Shown here: one piece after another, positions 44,843 through 52,289 of the stretch | Numbering within the stretch: the first letter of the stretch is position 1 | How the letters are laid out: every line of letters starts with the position of its first letter | Assembly (NCBI RefSeq): GCF_010729305.1 | Contig: NZ_AP022574.1 | Coordinates: 1,984,001-2,048,000, forward strand | Source: Mycolicibacterium psychrotolerans | GTDB taxonomy: Bacteria > Actinomycetota > Actinomycetes > Mycobacteriales > Mycobacteriaceae | Direction of reading: 5' to 3' | Length of the DNA: 64,000 nt | Notes under the pieces: generated by a model | Told to the model about the DNA's origin: nothing | Seen by the model: the letters and a program-made list of their open reading frames with translations, nothing else | Databases searched by the model: none | Made by a program: the position numbers and the translations under genes

Positions 44843-44861
44843 CCTCTCAGGACCTTCTCAG
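44843..44861 (+). promoter_or_regulatory. MprA-box-like direct repeat upstream of mprA
   Basis: CCTCTCAG-GAC-CTTCTCAG: two 8-bp direct repeats separated by 3 bp. MprA of M. tuberculosis binds paired 8-bp direct repeats and autoregulates its own operon. The same arrangement recurs before pepD. The box ends only 16 nt before the GTG of mprA, unusually close. Confidence 0.65.
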
Positions 44862-44877
44862 ACACGGGGTTGAGACT

Positions 44878-45570
44878 GTGGCGGTGCGGATACTTGTCGT
44901 CGACGACGATCGCGCGGTGCGCGAATCCCTGCGCCGCTCCCTCTCCTTCAACGGATACTCGGTCGAACTGGCGCAGGACGGCCGTGAGGCGCTCGATCGG
45001 ATCGCCAGCGACCGCCCCGATGCGGTGGTCCTCGATGTGATGATGCCGCGCCTCGACGGGCTCGAGGTGTGCCGTCAGCTTCGCAGCACCGGCGATGACC
45101 TGCCGATACTGGTGCTGACGGCCCGTGACTCGGTGTCCGAGCGGGTCGCCGGACTCGACGCGGGCGCCGACGACTACCTGCCAAAGCCGTTCGCGCTCGA
45201 GGAGTTGCTGGCTCGCATGCGGGCGCTGCTGCGCCGCACCGGCCCCGAGGACGCGAGCGAGTCGGCCGCGATGACCTTCGCCGATCTGTCCCTCGACCCG
45301 GTCACCCGCGAGGTCACCCGCGGCGAGCGGTCCATCAGCCTCACCCGCACCGAGTTCGCTTTGCTGGAGATGCTGATCGCCAACCCGCGACGGGTGCTGA
45401 CGCGCAGTCGCATTCTCGAAGAGGTGTGGGGCTTCGACTTCCCGACATCGGGCAACGCACTCGAGGTCTACGTCGGCTACCTGCGACGCAAGACCGAGGC
45501 GGAGGGGGAGCCGCGCCTCATCCACACCGTGCGCGGTGTGGGTTACGTGCTGCGCGAGACCCCACCCTGA
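44878..45570 (+). CDS. mprA: Two-component response regulator MprA
   Basis: 230 aa OmpR-class regulator. Receiver domain with acidic pair D10-D11 and phosphoacceptor D53 ([12 protein letters not shown]), Lys in [11 protein letters not shown]-terminal winged helix ([44 protein letters not shown]). Controls envelope-stress and persistence genes including pepD, sigE and itself. GTG at 44878 is the only start that keeps the whole first beta strand. Stop overlaps mprB by one base. Confidence 0.96.
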   Translation: MAVRILVVDDDRAVRESLRRSLSFNGYSVELAQDGREALDRIASDRPDAVVLDVMMPRLDGLEVCRQLRSTGDDLPILVLTARDSVSERVAGLDAGADDYLPKPFALEELLARMRALLRRTGPEDASESAAMTFADLSLDPVTREVTRGERSISLTRTEFALLEMLIANPRRVLTRSRILEEVWGFDFPTSGNALEVYVGYLRRKTEAEGEPRLIHTVRGVGYVLRETPP

Positions 45571-47018
45571 TGCAGCCGCACCCGGATGCCGCGTGGCCGG
45601 GTCAGCCGCCACCGCTGCAACCGGCGGGCAGCTCGGTGTCCCTGCGATGGCGGGTGATGCTCCTGGCGATGTCGATGGTGCTGATGGCAGTGGTGCTGAT
45701 GGGCGTGGCCGTCTACGCGGTGGTCTCGCGGGCGCTCTACGACGACATCGACACGCAGTTGATGGGGCGTGCGCAACTGCTGATGGACAGCGGGGCGTTG
45801 CAGATCGATCCTGGCAAGGCCATCGAGGGAACGGCCTACTCGGAGATGAACGCGATGCTGGTGATTCCCGGCCGTGCGGGGTACCAGACCTCGAACAAAG
45901 TCCCGATCGGAGCGCCCGAGAAAGACGTGATCGCCGGCGATCTCGCGATGTCGCGGCGCACCGTCAGTCATCAGCGGGTGCTTGCCCTGCATTTCACGAA
46001 CGGGTCCTCGCTGCTGCTCTCGAAGAGCCTCGCCCCGACCGGGGAGGTGCTCAAGCGCACCAGCAACGTTCTTCTCGTGGTCGGTGGCATCGGGGTGGCG
46101 ATCGCCGCGATTGCCGGCGGGATGGTGGCCAGCGCCGGACTGCGACCCGTCGGCCGGCTCACCCAGGCAGCCGAACGCGTGGCTCGCACCGACGATCTCC
46201 GGCCGATACCGGTGGTCGGGCACGACGAACTCGCCCGACTCACCGAGGCTTTCAACATGATGCTGCGTGCCCTGGCCGAATCTCGGGAGAGGCAGGCCAG
46301 ATTGGTCACCGACGCAGGTCATGAACTGCGCACCCCGCTGACGTCGCTGCGCACCAACGTCGAACTGCTGATGGCTTCGATGAAGCCGGGCGCCCCGCGA
46401 ATCCCGGAAGAGGAGATGGCCGACCTGAAGACCGATGTGATGGGGCAGATCGAGGAGTTGTCCACTCTGGTCGGCGATCTCGTCGATCTGACCCGCGAGG
46501 ACGCCGGCCGGGTGGTGCACGAGACGGTGGAGATGGCCGAGATCATCGACCGCTCACTGGAGCGGGTTCGGCGGCGCCGCAACGACATCGAGTTCGACGT
46601 CTCGATCACGCCGTGGCAGGTCTACGGCGACGCCGGGGGGCTGGGCCGCGCGGTACTCAACCTGCTCGACAACGCGGCCAAGTGGAGTCCTGCAGGCGGC
46701 CGCGTCGGCGTGCGGCTTTCGCAGATCGACCCGGGACACGCCGCGCTCGTCGTCTCCGACATGGGTCCCGGAATCCCGCCGCACGAACGCGATCTGGTGT
46801 TCGAGCGGTTCTACCGGTCCGATGCGGCGCGGGCGATGCCGGGGTCCGGCCTGGGCCTGGCCATCGTCGCGCAGGTGATCTCCAAGCACGGCGGCACCCT
46901 GACCGTGACCGACACCGTGCCGGGCGGTCAGCCGCCGGGCACCTCGATGCACGTCGTGCTGCCCGGACGCCCATCGCCGCCCTCCGACGCGACACGCGGG
47001 GACCGATCCTCGCGGTGA
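45570..47018 (+). CDS. mprB: Sensor histidine kinase MprB
   Basis: 482 aa. Two TM helices (about 29-52 and 167-189) flank an extracytoplasmic sensor; HAMP at 190-245; phosphoacceptor H251 in DAGHELRTPLTSL; ATP-binding N box NLLDNAAKW, G1 DMGPGIP, G2 GSGLGLAIV. Phosphorylates MprA on envelope stress; in M. tuberculosis the sensor domain binds DnaK and is linked to PepD. ATG at 45570 overlaps the mprA stop (TGATG). Confidence 0.96.
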   Translation: MQPHPDAAWPGQPPPLQPAGSSVSLRWRVMLLAMSMVLMAVVLMGVAVYAVVSRALYDDIDTQLMGRAQLLMDSGALQIDPGKAIEGTAYSEMNAMLVIPGRAGYQTSNKVPIGAPEKDVIAGDLAMSRRTVSHQRVLALHFTNGSSLLLSKSLAPTGEVLKRTSNVLLVVGGIGVAIAAIAGGMVASAGLRPVGRLTQAAERVARTDDLRPIPVVGHDELARLTEAFNMMLRALAESRERQARLVTDAGHELRTPLTSLRTNVELLMASMKPGAPRIPEEEMADLKTDVMGQIEELSTLVGDLVDLTREDAGRVVHETVEMAEIIDRSLERVRRRRNDIEFDVSITPWQVYGDAGGLGRAVLNLLDNAAKWSPAGGRVGVRLSQIDPGHAALVVSDMGPGIPPHERDLVFERFYRSDAARAMPGSGLGLAIVAQVISKHGGTLTVTDTVPGGQPPGTSMHVVLPGRPSPPSDATRGDRSSR

Positions 47019-47081
47019 CGCGCGCCGCCAGCCACGATGGTGAATGCATGACAGGCGGAACTCTGTGGGTGTACCGATCGA

Positions 47082-47100
47082 TCTCTCAGGGCATTCTCAG
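47082..47100 (+). promoter_or_regulatory. MprA-box-like direct repeat upstream of pepD
   Basis: TCTCTCAG-GGC-ATTCTCAG: 8-bp direct repeats 3 bp apart, 76 nt before the pepD ATG. Matches the box before mprA at 44843-44861 (shared core TCTCAG, spacer 3). Fits MprA activation of pepD. Confidence 0.65.
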
Positions 47101-47176
47101 TACGTCTGGGCACTGTAGGACCCACCCCGTTCGTTGTAGACACAACAGACCTACTCGAGGAAGACACCGCAGCGAC

Positions 47177-48526
47177 ATGACCAACCACCCGAGGTACTCA
47201 CCGGCTCCGCAGCCGGGTCACCAGCCCGGAATGCAGGGCCAGGTGCCGCAAGGACAGGTCGGCCCGCAGCGCTCCGGATCCTATGAGCAGCAGAGCGGCT
47301 GGGACTGGCGGTACGCGACCGAGCAGCAGCGGCAGGCCTACCGGTCGCCGTACGACCCCTACCCGGGCGCGCCCATGCCGGGCCAGTACCCGCAGCCCGG
47401 TATGCCGCCCGCCGCCCCGCAACCGCGAAAGCGTTCGCGCGCAGCCGGATTGGCGGTAGGCGCGGTGGCCATCGCCATCGTCTCCGCGGGCGTCGGTGGC
47501 GGCGTCGCGACACTGGTACACCCCGACCACCGGGTGGGCATCAGCGCGTCGGGCGCGGCGCCGAGCGTGCCCGCCGCCAGCGTGCCTGCGGGTTCGGTCG
47601 AGCAGGTCGCCGCGAAGGTGGTGCCCAGCGTCGTCAAGCTCGAGGTGAACGAGGGCCGGCAGTCCGAGGAGGGATCCGGGGTCATCCTGTCCACCGACGG
47701 GCTCATCCTGACCAACAACCACGTGGTCGCCGCCGCGGCCGGAACGCCCGGCGGTCCCGCCGGTCCGGAGACCAAGGTGACGTTCTCCGACGGCAAGACC
47801 GCGGCGTTCGACATCGTGGGCACCGATCCCGGCAGCGACATCGCGGTGGTGCGCGCCAAGAATGTCTCGGGGCTGACACCGATTGCGATCGGGTCGTCGG
47901 CGAGTCTGCGCGTCGGGCAGGACGTCGTCGCGATCGGATCGCCCCTCGGGCTGGAGGGCACCGTCACCACGGGCATCATCAGCGCGCTCAACCGTCCGGT
48001 CGCCGCAGGGGGCGACGCGCAGAACCAGAACACGGTGCTCGACGCCATTCAGACCGACGCCGCGATCAACCCCGGCAACTCCGGCGGGGCGCTGGTCAAC
48101 ATGAACGGCGAACTGGTCGGCATCAACTCGGCGATCGCCACGATGGGCGCCGACGCCGGCGCCGCGCAGGGCGGCTCGATCGGTCTGGGCTTCGCGATCC
48201 CGGTCGACCAGGCCAAGCGGATCGCCGACGAGCTGATCCAGACCGGCAGCGCGTCGCGCGCATCGCTGGGCGTGCAGGTCGGCAACAACGCCGGCGGCGA
48301 CGGAGCCAAGATCGTCGAGGTCACCGCCGGCGGTGCGGCGTCGGCGGCGGGGCTGCCCGCCGGTGTCGTGGTGACGAAGCTCGACGACCGGGTCATCGAC
48401 AGCGCCGACGCGCTCGTCGCCGCCGTCCGCTCCAAGGCACCGGGGGACAAGGTGTCGCTGACCTTCCTGGATCAGGCCGGTAAGCCGCAAACCGTCGACG
48501 TCACGCTCGGCAAGGCGGCCCAGTGA
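47177..48526 (+). CDS. pepD: Membrane-anchored HtrA-type serine protease PepD
   Basis: 449 aa. Cytoplasmic Pro/Gln/Tyr-rich head (1-85), TM helix (about 89-113), trypsin-like domain with catalytic triad H182 (NNHVV), D221 (GSDIAVV) and S302 (NPGNSGG), and one PDZ domain (about 355-445). Degrades or refolds damaged proteins outside the membrane and is part of the MprAB/SigE stress circuit. ATG at 47177. moaB2 begins 77 bp after its stop. Confidence 0.95.
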   Translation: MTNHPRYSPAPQPGHQPGMQGQVPQGQVGPQRSGSYEQQSGWDWRYATEQQRQAYRSPYDPYPGAPMPGQYPQPGMPPAAPQPRKRSRAAGLAVGAVAIAIVSAGVGGGVATLVHPDHRVGISASGAAPSVPAASVPAGSVEQVAAKVVPSVVKLEVNEGRQSEEGSGVILSTDGLILTNNHVVAAAAGTPGGPAGPETKVTFSDGKTAAFDIVGTDPGSDIAVVRAKNVSGLTPIAIGSSASLRVGQDVVAIGSPLGLEGTVTTGIISALNRPVAAGGDAQNQNTVLDAIQTDAAINPGNSGGALVNMNGELVGINSAIATMGADAGAAQGGSIGLGFAIPVDQAKRIADELIQTGSASRASLGVQVGNNAGGDGAKIVEVTAGGAASAAGLPAGVVVTKLDDRVIDSADALVAAVRSKAPGDKVSLTFLDQAGKPQTVDVTLGKAAQ

Positions 48527-48603
48527 GGACGGCGCCGGGTCGCTCCCGACCGACCCTGCTGGTGGCTGCGCCGTTGTCCGTGCCGGGTTATACGGTTGAC
48601 CCC

Positions 48604-49101
48604 ATGGAACAGCCGCACACGTTGCTCGGCCGGGCGCTCGTCGTCGTCGTCGACGACCGCACCGCCCACGGGGACGAAGAGGATCACAGCGGGCCGCTGG
48701 TCAGCGAGTTGCTCGGCGAGGCCGGCTTCGTCGTCGACGGCGTGATCGTGGTGTCCTCCGACGAGGTCGAGATCCGCAATGCGCTCAACACCGCGGTGAT
48801 CGGCGGCGTCGACCTGGTGGTGTCGGTCGGCGGGACCGGGGTCACGCCGCGCGACGTCACCCCCGAGGCCACCCGCGACCTGCTCGACCGCGAGCTGCTG
48901 GGGATCGCCGAGGCGGTGCGTGCGTCCGGGCTCGCGGCCGGCACGGCCGACGCCGGTCTGTCCCGCGGACTCGCCGGTATCTCGGGCAGCACGCTGGTGG
49001 TGAACCTCGCGGGTTCGCGCGCCGCGGTGCGCGACGGCATGGCCACCCTCGGACCGCTCGCCGCGCACATCATCGCGCAGCTATCCAGTTTGGAGATCTA
49101 A
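48604..49101 (+). CDS. moaB2: MoaB2, molybdenum cofactor MogA/MoaB-fold protein
   Basis: 165 aa. MoCF-binding fold: ALVVVVDDRTAHG (family often has SDR/SDT here), VSVGGTGVTPRDVTPEAT (the GGTG pterin loop) and SGSTLVVNLAGS. The family adenylylates molybdopterin, but the MoaB2 branch also has other reported roles in mycobacteria. ATG at 48604 is preferred; an in-frame GTG at 48523 would overlap the pepD stop and add 27 residues, giving a length nearer to, but above, that of M. tuberculosis MoaB2. Confidence 0.88.
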   Translation: MEQPHTLLGRALVVVVDDRTAHGDEEDHSGPLVSELLGEAGFVVDGVIVVSSDEVEIRNALNTAVIGGVDLVVSVGGTGVTPRDVTPEATRDLLDRELLGIAEAVRASGLAAGTADAGLSRGLAGISGSTLVVNLAGSRAAVRDGMATLGPLAAHIIAQLSSLEI

Positions 49102-49261
49102 GCGCCGTGGACTGGCAGCGGCTGGTCCCAACGCGGGCCGGCAGGGCATCCCCGCCGGCCCGCGTCGTCGTGTCGGCGGCACGCGCGCAACCTGCACTGT
49201 TACAGGCAGGTGAACAGACGTCGTCATCGGACTGTGATCTTCGTCACACAGGATCGGATCG

Positions 49262-49420
49262 ATGACTGAACCGACCCGCCCGACGCGCGATACAGTTAAC
49301 AAGATCTTCGGGAATCCCTTGCCTGAGACCCCTATTGACGAACGCGACCCGCAATCGCCGGACGATGATTCCGAGCGCGACCGCTGGTTGCGGGACAACG
49401 TCCCACCGCATCACGGCTGA
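49262..49420 (+). CDS. 52-residue polar protein, possibly conserved in mycobacteria
   Basis: Frame starts at ATG 49262 and stops at 49418-49420. It begins MTEPTRPTRDTVNKIFGNPL and ends DRWLRDNVPPHHG. Rich in Asp, Arg and Pro with no hydrophobic segment, so a soluble, perhaps disordered protein. It lies between moaB2 and the porins; M. smegmatis has room for one small gene at this spot, from memory. The coherent amphipathic ending supports reality; function unknown. Confidence 0.55.
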   Translation: MTEPTRPTRDTVNKIFGNPLPETPIDERDPQSPDDDSERDRWLRDNVPPHHG

Positions 49421-49648
49421 CCTGTAGGTTCGTCACAGGCCCATTTCAGGAAACTGCTGTAACAGCGGCCACACCAGACGCGAAGACCTTCATGCGGGGT
49501 CAAGATCAGCGACGGTTTTCATCGGCCCGTCCCCGTCGTCGCGAGGAGGGGGCCTTGGACCTGCGGGGAATCGTCAGCAAACGTCGCATGCGTTGTGCCC
49601 TCCATGACACCACCGGGGCGTACGCGTTGCCGGTCGGATGCCTCCTCG
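49421..49648. other. Gene-free stretch upstream of the first porin leader
   Basis: Between the 52-residue gene and the porin leader no convincing coding frame is seen. A 60-codon open frame at 49492-49674 runs into the leader and has no family features. The stretch may hold distal promoter or activator sites of the porin gene, which in M. smegmatis mspA extend several hundred bases upstream (established for mspA, assumed here). Confidence 0.5.
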
Positions 49649-49728
49649 TTATGTTCCTCGTGTCATCGAGATGAGTGATTCGTAAGAACGACATGTGGAG
49701 TTTTTAATTCCATTCACATGAAGTTCTT
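49649..49728 (+). promoter_or_regulatory. Porin leader: promoter-like box and conserved hairpin (copy 1)
   Basis: TTATGTTCCT at 49649-49658, with a TATGTT that could serve as -10, is followed by a hairpin: AAGAAC (49684-49689) and CATGTG (49692-49697) pair with CACATG (49715-49720) and GTTCTT (49723-49728). The same order, sequence core and spacing to the start codon (164 against 160 nt) recur before the third porin, although that region is otherwise diverged. This marks a selected 5' leader. Confidence 0.6.
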
Positions 49729-49812
49729 GCGAGGTGTGTGGTGTAGCAGTACGGCCAGGCACGGGCTATCGGTGCCCCGGCAGGGGACCCGTTCTACTGA
49801 GCAAGGGAGAAC

Positions 49813-50457
49813 ATGAAGGCAATCAGTCGGGTGCTGATCGCGATGGTTGCGGCCATCGCGGCGATGTTCGTGAGCACTGGCACCTCTCACGCAGGGCTGG
49901 ACAATGAGCTGAGCCTGGTCGACGGCCAGGGTCGGACGCTGACGATCCAGCAGTGGGACACGTTCCTCAACGGCGTGTTCCCGCTCGACCGCAACCGGCT
50001 GACCCGCGAGTGGTTCCACTCGGGCAAGGCCATGTACAACGTGGCCGGCGAGGGCGCCGACGACTTCGAGGGCACGCTGGAGCTGGGTTACCAGATCGGC
50101 TTCCCGTGGTCGCTGGGCGTGGGCATCAACTTCAGCTACACCACCCCCAACATCGCGTTCGACGCCCAGGACTTCGTCAGCCCCGAGTTCGGCGTCGATC
50201 TCTTCCCCGGCATCTCCACGCCGCCGTTGTTCCCGGGCGCGTCGATCTCGGCTGATCTGGGCAACGGCCCGGGCATCCAGGAGGTCGCCACCTTCACCGT
50301 GGACGTGGCCGGCCCGAGCGGTGCTGTCGCGGTGTCCAATGCGCACGGTACGGTGACCGGCGCGGCCGGTGGCGTGCTGCTACGCCCCTACGCGCGGCTG
50401 ATCTCCTCGTCGGGTGACAGCGTCACCACGTATGGCGAGCCGTGGAACATGAACTGA
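49813..50457 (+). CDS. MspA-family octameric outer-membrane porin, copy 1
   Basis: 214 aa: signal peptide 1-27 (cleaved after SHA) and a 187-residue mature chain beginning GLDNELSLVDGQG. Mature residues track M. smegmatis MspA through NGVFPLDRNRLTREWFHSG, GYQIGFPWSLGVGINF and the C-terminus GDSVTTYGEPWNMN. It should form the goblet-shaped octamer for small hydrophilic solutes. At the constriction, D90 and D93 are kept but D91 is Ala. GGGAG ribosome site. Residues 15-117 are encoded by DNA identical to copy 2. Confidence 0.95.
   Translation: MKAISRVLIAMVAAIAAMFVSTGTSHAGLDNELSLVDGQGRTLTIQQWDTFLNGVFPLDRNRLTREWFHSGKAMYNVAGEGADDFEGTLELGYQIGFPWSLGVGINFSYTTPNIAFDAQDFVSPEFGVDLFPGISTPPLFPGASISADLGNGPGIQEVATFTVDVAGPSGAVAVSNAHGTVTGAAGGVLLRPYARLISSSGDSVTTYGEPWNMN
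49856..50164 (+). repeat. 309-bp identical block, copy 1 (partner 50586-50894)
   Basis: Read base by base, 49856-50164 equals 50586-50894 without a difference, including all synonymous sites. It covers the end of the signal peptide through the codon for the constriction Asp90. Downstream halves of the two porin genes differ at many third positions, so recent gene conversion of the 5' half is likely. Confidence 0.85.
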
Positions 50458-50479
50458 TCCGTACGGCATCCACGAGGTT

Positions 50480-50510
50480 CGTAGTGCCGGTCGGTGAGAC
50501 CGGCACTACG
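50480..50510 (+). terminator. 13-bp perfect hairpin between porin 1 and porin 2
   Basis: CGTAGTGCCGGTC (50480-50492) and its complement (50498-50510) enclose a 5-nt loop, followed by the pyrimidine-rich TTCTCCTCATCCCACTC. It sits 22 nt after the porin 1 stop and 32 nt before the porin 2 start. It may terminate porin 1 transcripts or attenuate read-through into porin 2, which has no visible promoter of its own in the 85-bp gap. Confidence 0.65.
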
Positions 50511-50542
50511 TTCTCCTCATCCCACTCTTTCGAAGGATCACC

Positions 50543-51184
50543 ATGAAGACAATCACTCGGGTGCTGATCGCGATGGTTGCGGCCGTCGCGGCGATGTTCG
50601 TGAGCACTGGCACCTCTCACGCAGGGCTGGACAATGAGCTGAGCCTGGTCGACGGCCAGGGTCGGACGCTGACGATCCAGCAGTGGGACACGTTCCTCAA
50701 CGGCGTGTTCCCGCTCGACCGCAACCGGCTGACCCGCGAGTGGTTCCACTCGGGCAAGGCCATGTACAACGTGGCCGGCGAGGGCGCCGACGACTTCGAG
50801 GGCACGCTGGAGCTGGGTTACCAGATCGGCTTCCCGTGGTCGCTGGGCGTGGGCATCAACTTCAGCTACACCACCCCCAACATCGCGTTCGACGGAGTGG
50901 ATTTTGTCACGCCTACCAGTGTCGACCTTATTCCCGCCATCTCCACGCCGCCGTTGTTCCCCGGAGTGTCGATCTCGGCTGATCTGGGCAACGGCCCGGG
51001 CATCCAGGAAGTCGCGACGTTCACCGTGGACGTGGCGGGTCCCAGCGGTGCTGTCGCGGTGTCCAATGCTCATGGCACGGTGACCGGTGCGGCCGGCGGT
51101 GTGCTGCTGCGTCCGTACGCGCGGTTGATCTCGTCGTCGGGTGACAGCGTCACCACCTACGGCGAACCGTGGAACATGAACTGA
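50543..51184 (+). CDS. MspA-family porin, copy 2
   Basis: 213 aa, signal peptide 1-27. Differs from copy 1 mainly in a short stretch at the pore mouth: mature 90-107 reads DGVDFVTPTSVDLIPAIS instead of DAQDFVSPEFGVDLFPGI, one residue shorter; D90 and D93 remain, D91 is Gly. The C-terminal beta strands are nearly identical in protein but differ synonymously. GAAGGA is the ribosome site. Followed by a strong terminator. Confidence 0.94.
   Translation: MKTITRVLIAMVAAVAAMFVSTGTSHAGLDNELSLVDGQGRTLTIQQWDTFLNGVFPLDRNRLTREWFHSGKAMYNVAGEGADDFEGTLELGYQIGFPWSLGVGINFSYTTPNIAFDGVDFVTPTSVDLIPAISTPPLFPGVSISADLGNGPGIQEVATFTVDVAGPSGAVAVSNAHGTVTGAAGGVLLRPYARLISSSGDSVTTYGEPWNMN
50586..50894 (+). repeat. 309-bp identical block, copy 2
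   Basis: Partner of 49856-50164. The identity breaks exactly where the constriction-loop codons start, leaving the functional loop distinct while the barrel scaffold is homogenised. Confidence 0.85.
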
Positions 51185-51200
51185 CACAACCTCTTCGATA

Positions 51201-51239
51201 CGAGAACGGCCTCTGACTCCGGTCAGGGGCCGTTTCTCG
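51201..51239 (+). terminator. Terminator hairpin after porin 2
   Basis: 17-bp stem (51201-51217 with 51222-51239) with one bulged T and one G-U pair, 4-nt loop, then GTTGCGCC. Starts 17 nt after the porin 2 stop. Separates the porin 1-2 unit from porin 3. Confidence 0.75.
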
Positions 51240-51350
51240 TTGCGCCTCCCTCACGCATCACCATGGGCACATGGTGCGCGCTCCCTGTGTCCAGGCTGTC
51301 AATCGGTTACGAAAGTGCTTGTGAGGCAAGCGGTACGCCGCTACCCCTGC
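51240..51350. other. Gene-free stretch before the porin 3 leader
   Basis: No coding frame is seen. A small inverted repeat, ACCATG-GGCA-CATGGT, lies at 51260-51275. The stretch from 51300 on probably contains the -35 side of the porin 3 promoter; nothing else is recognised. Confidence 0.45.
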
Positions 51351-51421
51351 TTATGTTCCTTCTGTCAACGATGAGCGAATCGTGAGAACGACATGTGGGT
51401 TCTCTCATTTTCCCCACATGT
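51351..51421 (+). promoter_or_regulatory. Porin leader: promoter-like box and conserved hairpin (copy 3)
   Basis: TTATGTTCCT at 51351-51360, then a 9-bp perfect stem: ACATGTGGG (51391-51399) with CCCACATGT (51413-51421) around a 13-nt loop. Shares ATGAG-GA-TCGT-AGAACGACATGTGG with the leader of porin 1 at the same distance from the start codon. Confidence 0.6.
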
Positions 51422-51510
51422 GGCTCCTGCGAGATGCGGTGACAGATCGCCAGGCATGAACAACTCGGTTCCCCGACCCGGGGTCGCCGTTTCACAAAGC
51501 AAGGGGAGAC

Positions 51511-52155
51511 ATGAAAGCAATCAGTCGGGTGCTGCTTGCGATGGTTGCGGCCATCGCGGCGTTGTTCATGAGCGCTGGCACCTCTCATGCAGGGTTGGAC
51601 AATGAGCTGAGCCTGGTCGACGGCAAGGGCCGCACGCTGACCATCCAGCAGTGGGACACCTTCCTCAACGGGGTGTTCCCCCTCGACCGCAACCGGTTGA
51701 CCCGCGAGTGGTTCCACTCCGGCAAGGCGGTGTACAACGTCGCCGGTGACGGCGCCAAGGACTTCGCGGGCACCCTGGAGCTGGGCTACCAGATCGGGTT
51801 CCCGTGGTCACTGGGTGTGGGGATAAACTTCAGCTACACCACTCCGAACATCGCGCTCGACGCGCAGGACTTCTTCAGTCCCGTGACGGGATTTGACCCC
51901 ATCCCCGGCATCTCGACCCCACCTCTGTTCCCCGGCGTGTCGATCTCCGCCGACCTCGGCAACGGCCCCGGCATTCAGGAAGTCGCCACGTTCTCGGTGG
52001 ACGTCGAAGGCGACCACGGCGCGGTGGCGGTCTCCAACGCGCACGGCACCGTGACCGGTGCGGCCGGCGGTGTGCTGTTGCGGCCCTACGCCCGGCTCAT
52101 CTCCAAGGACGGTGACAGCGTCACCACCTATGGCGAGCCGTGGAACATGAACTGA
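51511..52155 (+). CDS. MspA-family porin, copy 3
   Basis: 214 aa, signal peptide 1-27. More diverged in DNA than copies 1 and 2 but the mature protein differs at few sites: constriction segment DAQDFFSPVTGFDPIPGIS (D90, A91, D93), DVEGDHGAVAV in place of DVAGPSGAVAV, and ISKDGD near the end. Own leader and AAGGGGAG ribosome site, so separately transcribed. Likely co-assembles or forms a distinct channel. Confidence 0.94.
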   Translation: MKAISRVLLAMVAAIAALFMSAGTSHAGLDNELSLVDGKGRTLTIQQWDTFLNGVFPLDRNRLTREWFHSGKAVYNVAGDGAKDFAGTLELGYQIGFPWSLGVGINFSYTTPNIALDAQDFFSPVTGFDPIPGISTPPLFPGVSISADLGNGPGIQEVATFSVDVEGDHGAVAVSNAHGTVTGAAGGVLLRPYARLISKDGDSVTTYGEPWNMN

Positions 52156-52289
52156 CGGACGGGTCAGCCACAGGAAACCCCAAGGTGAAAGGGATGATTC
52201 TCAACAGCGGACTAGCTGCGCGCGAGTCGCTGAACACTGGTAATCTTGCGCCAGGAAGCTTCACCCACATCAGAGAGAAGGGACGGCCG

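Noticed and set aside
49492..49674. 60-codon plus-strand frame before porin 1
   Set aside because: Overlaps the conserved porin leader, no family features, Arg-rich start.
52140..52289. N-terminal extension of the secreted protein gene back to 52140
   Set aside because: It overlaps the porin 3 stop and lacks a signal sequence; the GTG at 52290 has a ribosome site and a proper signal peptide right after it.
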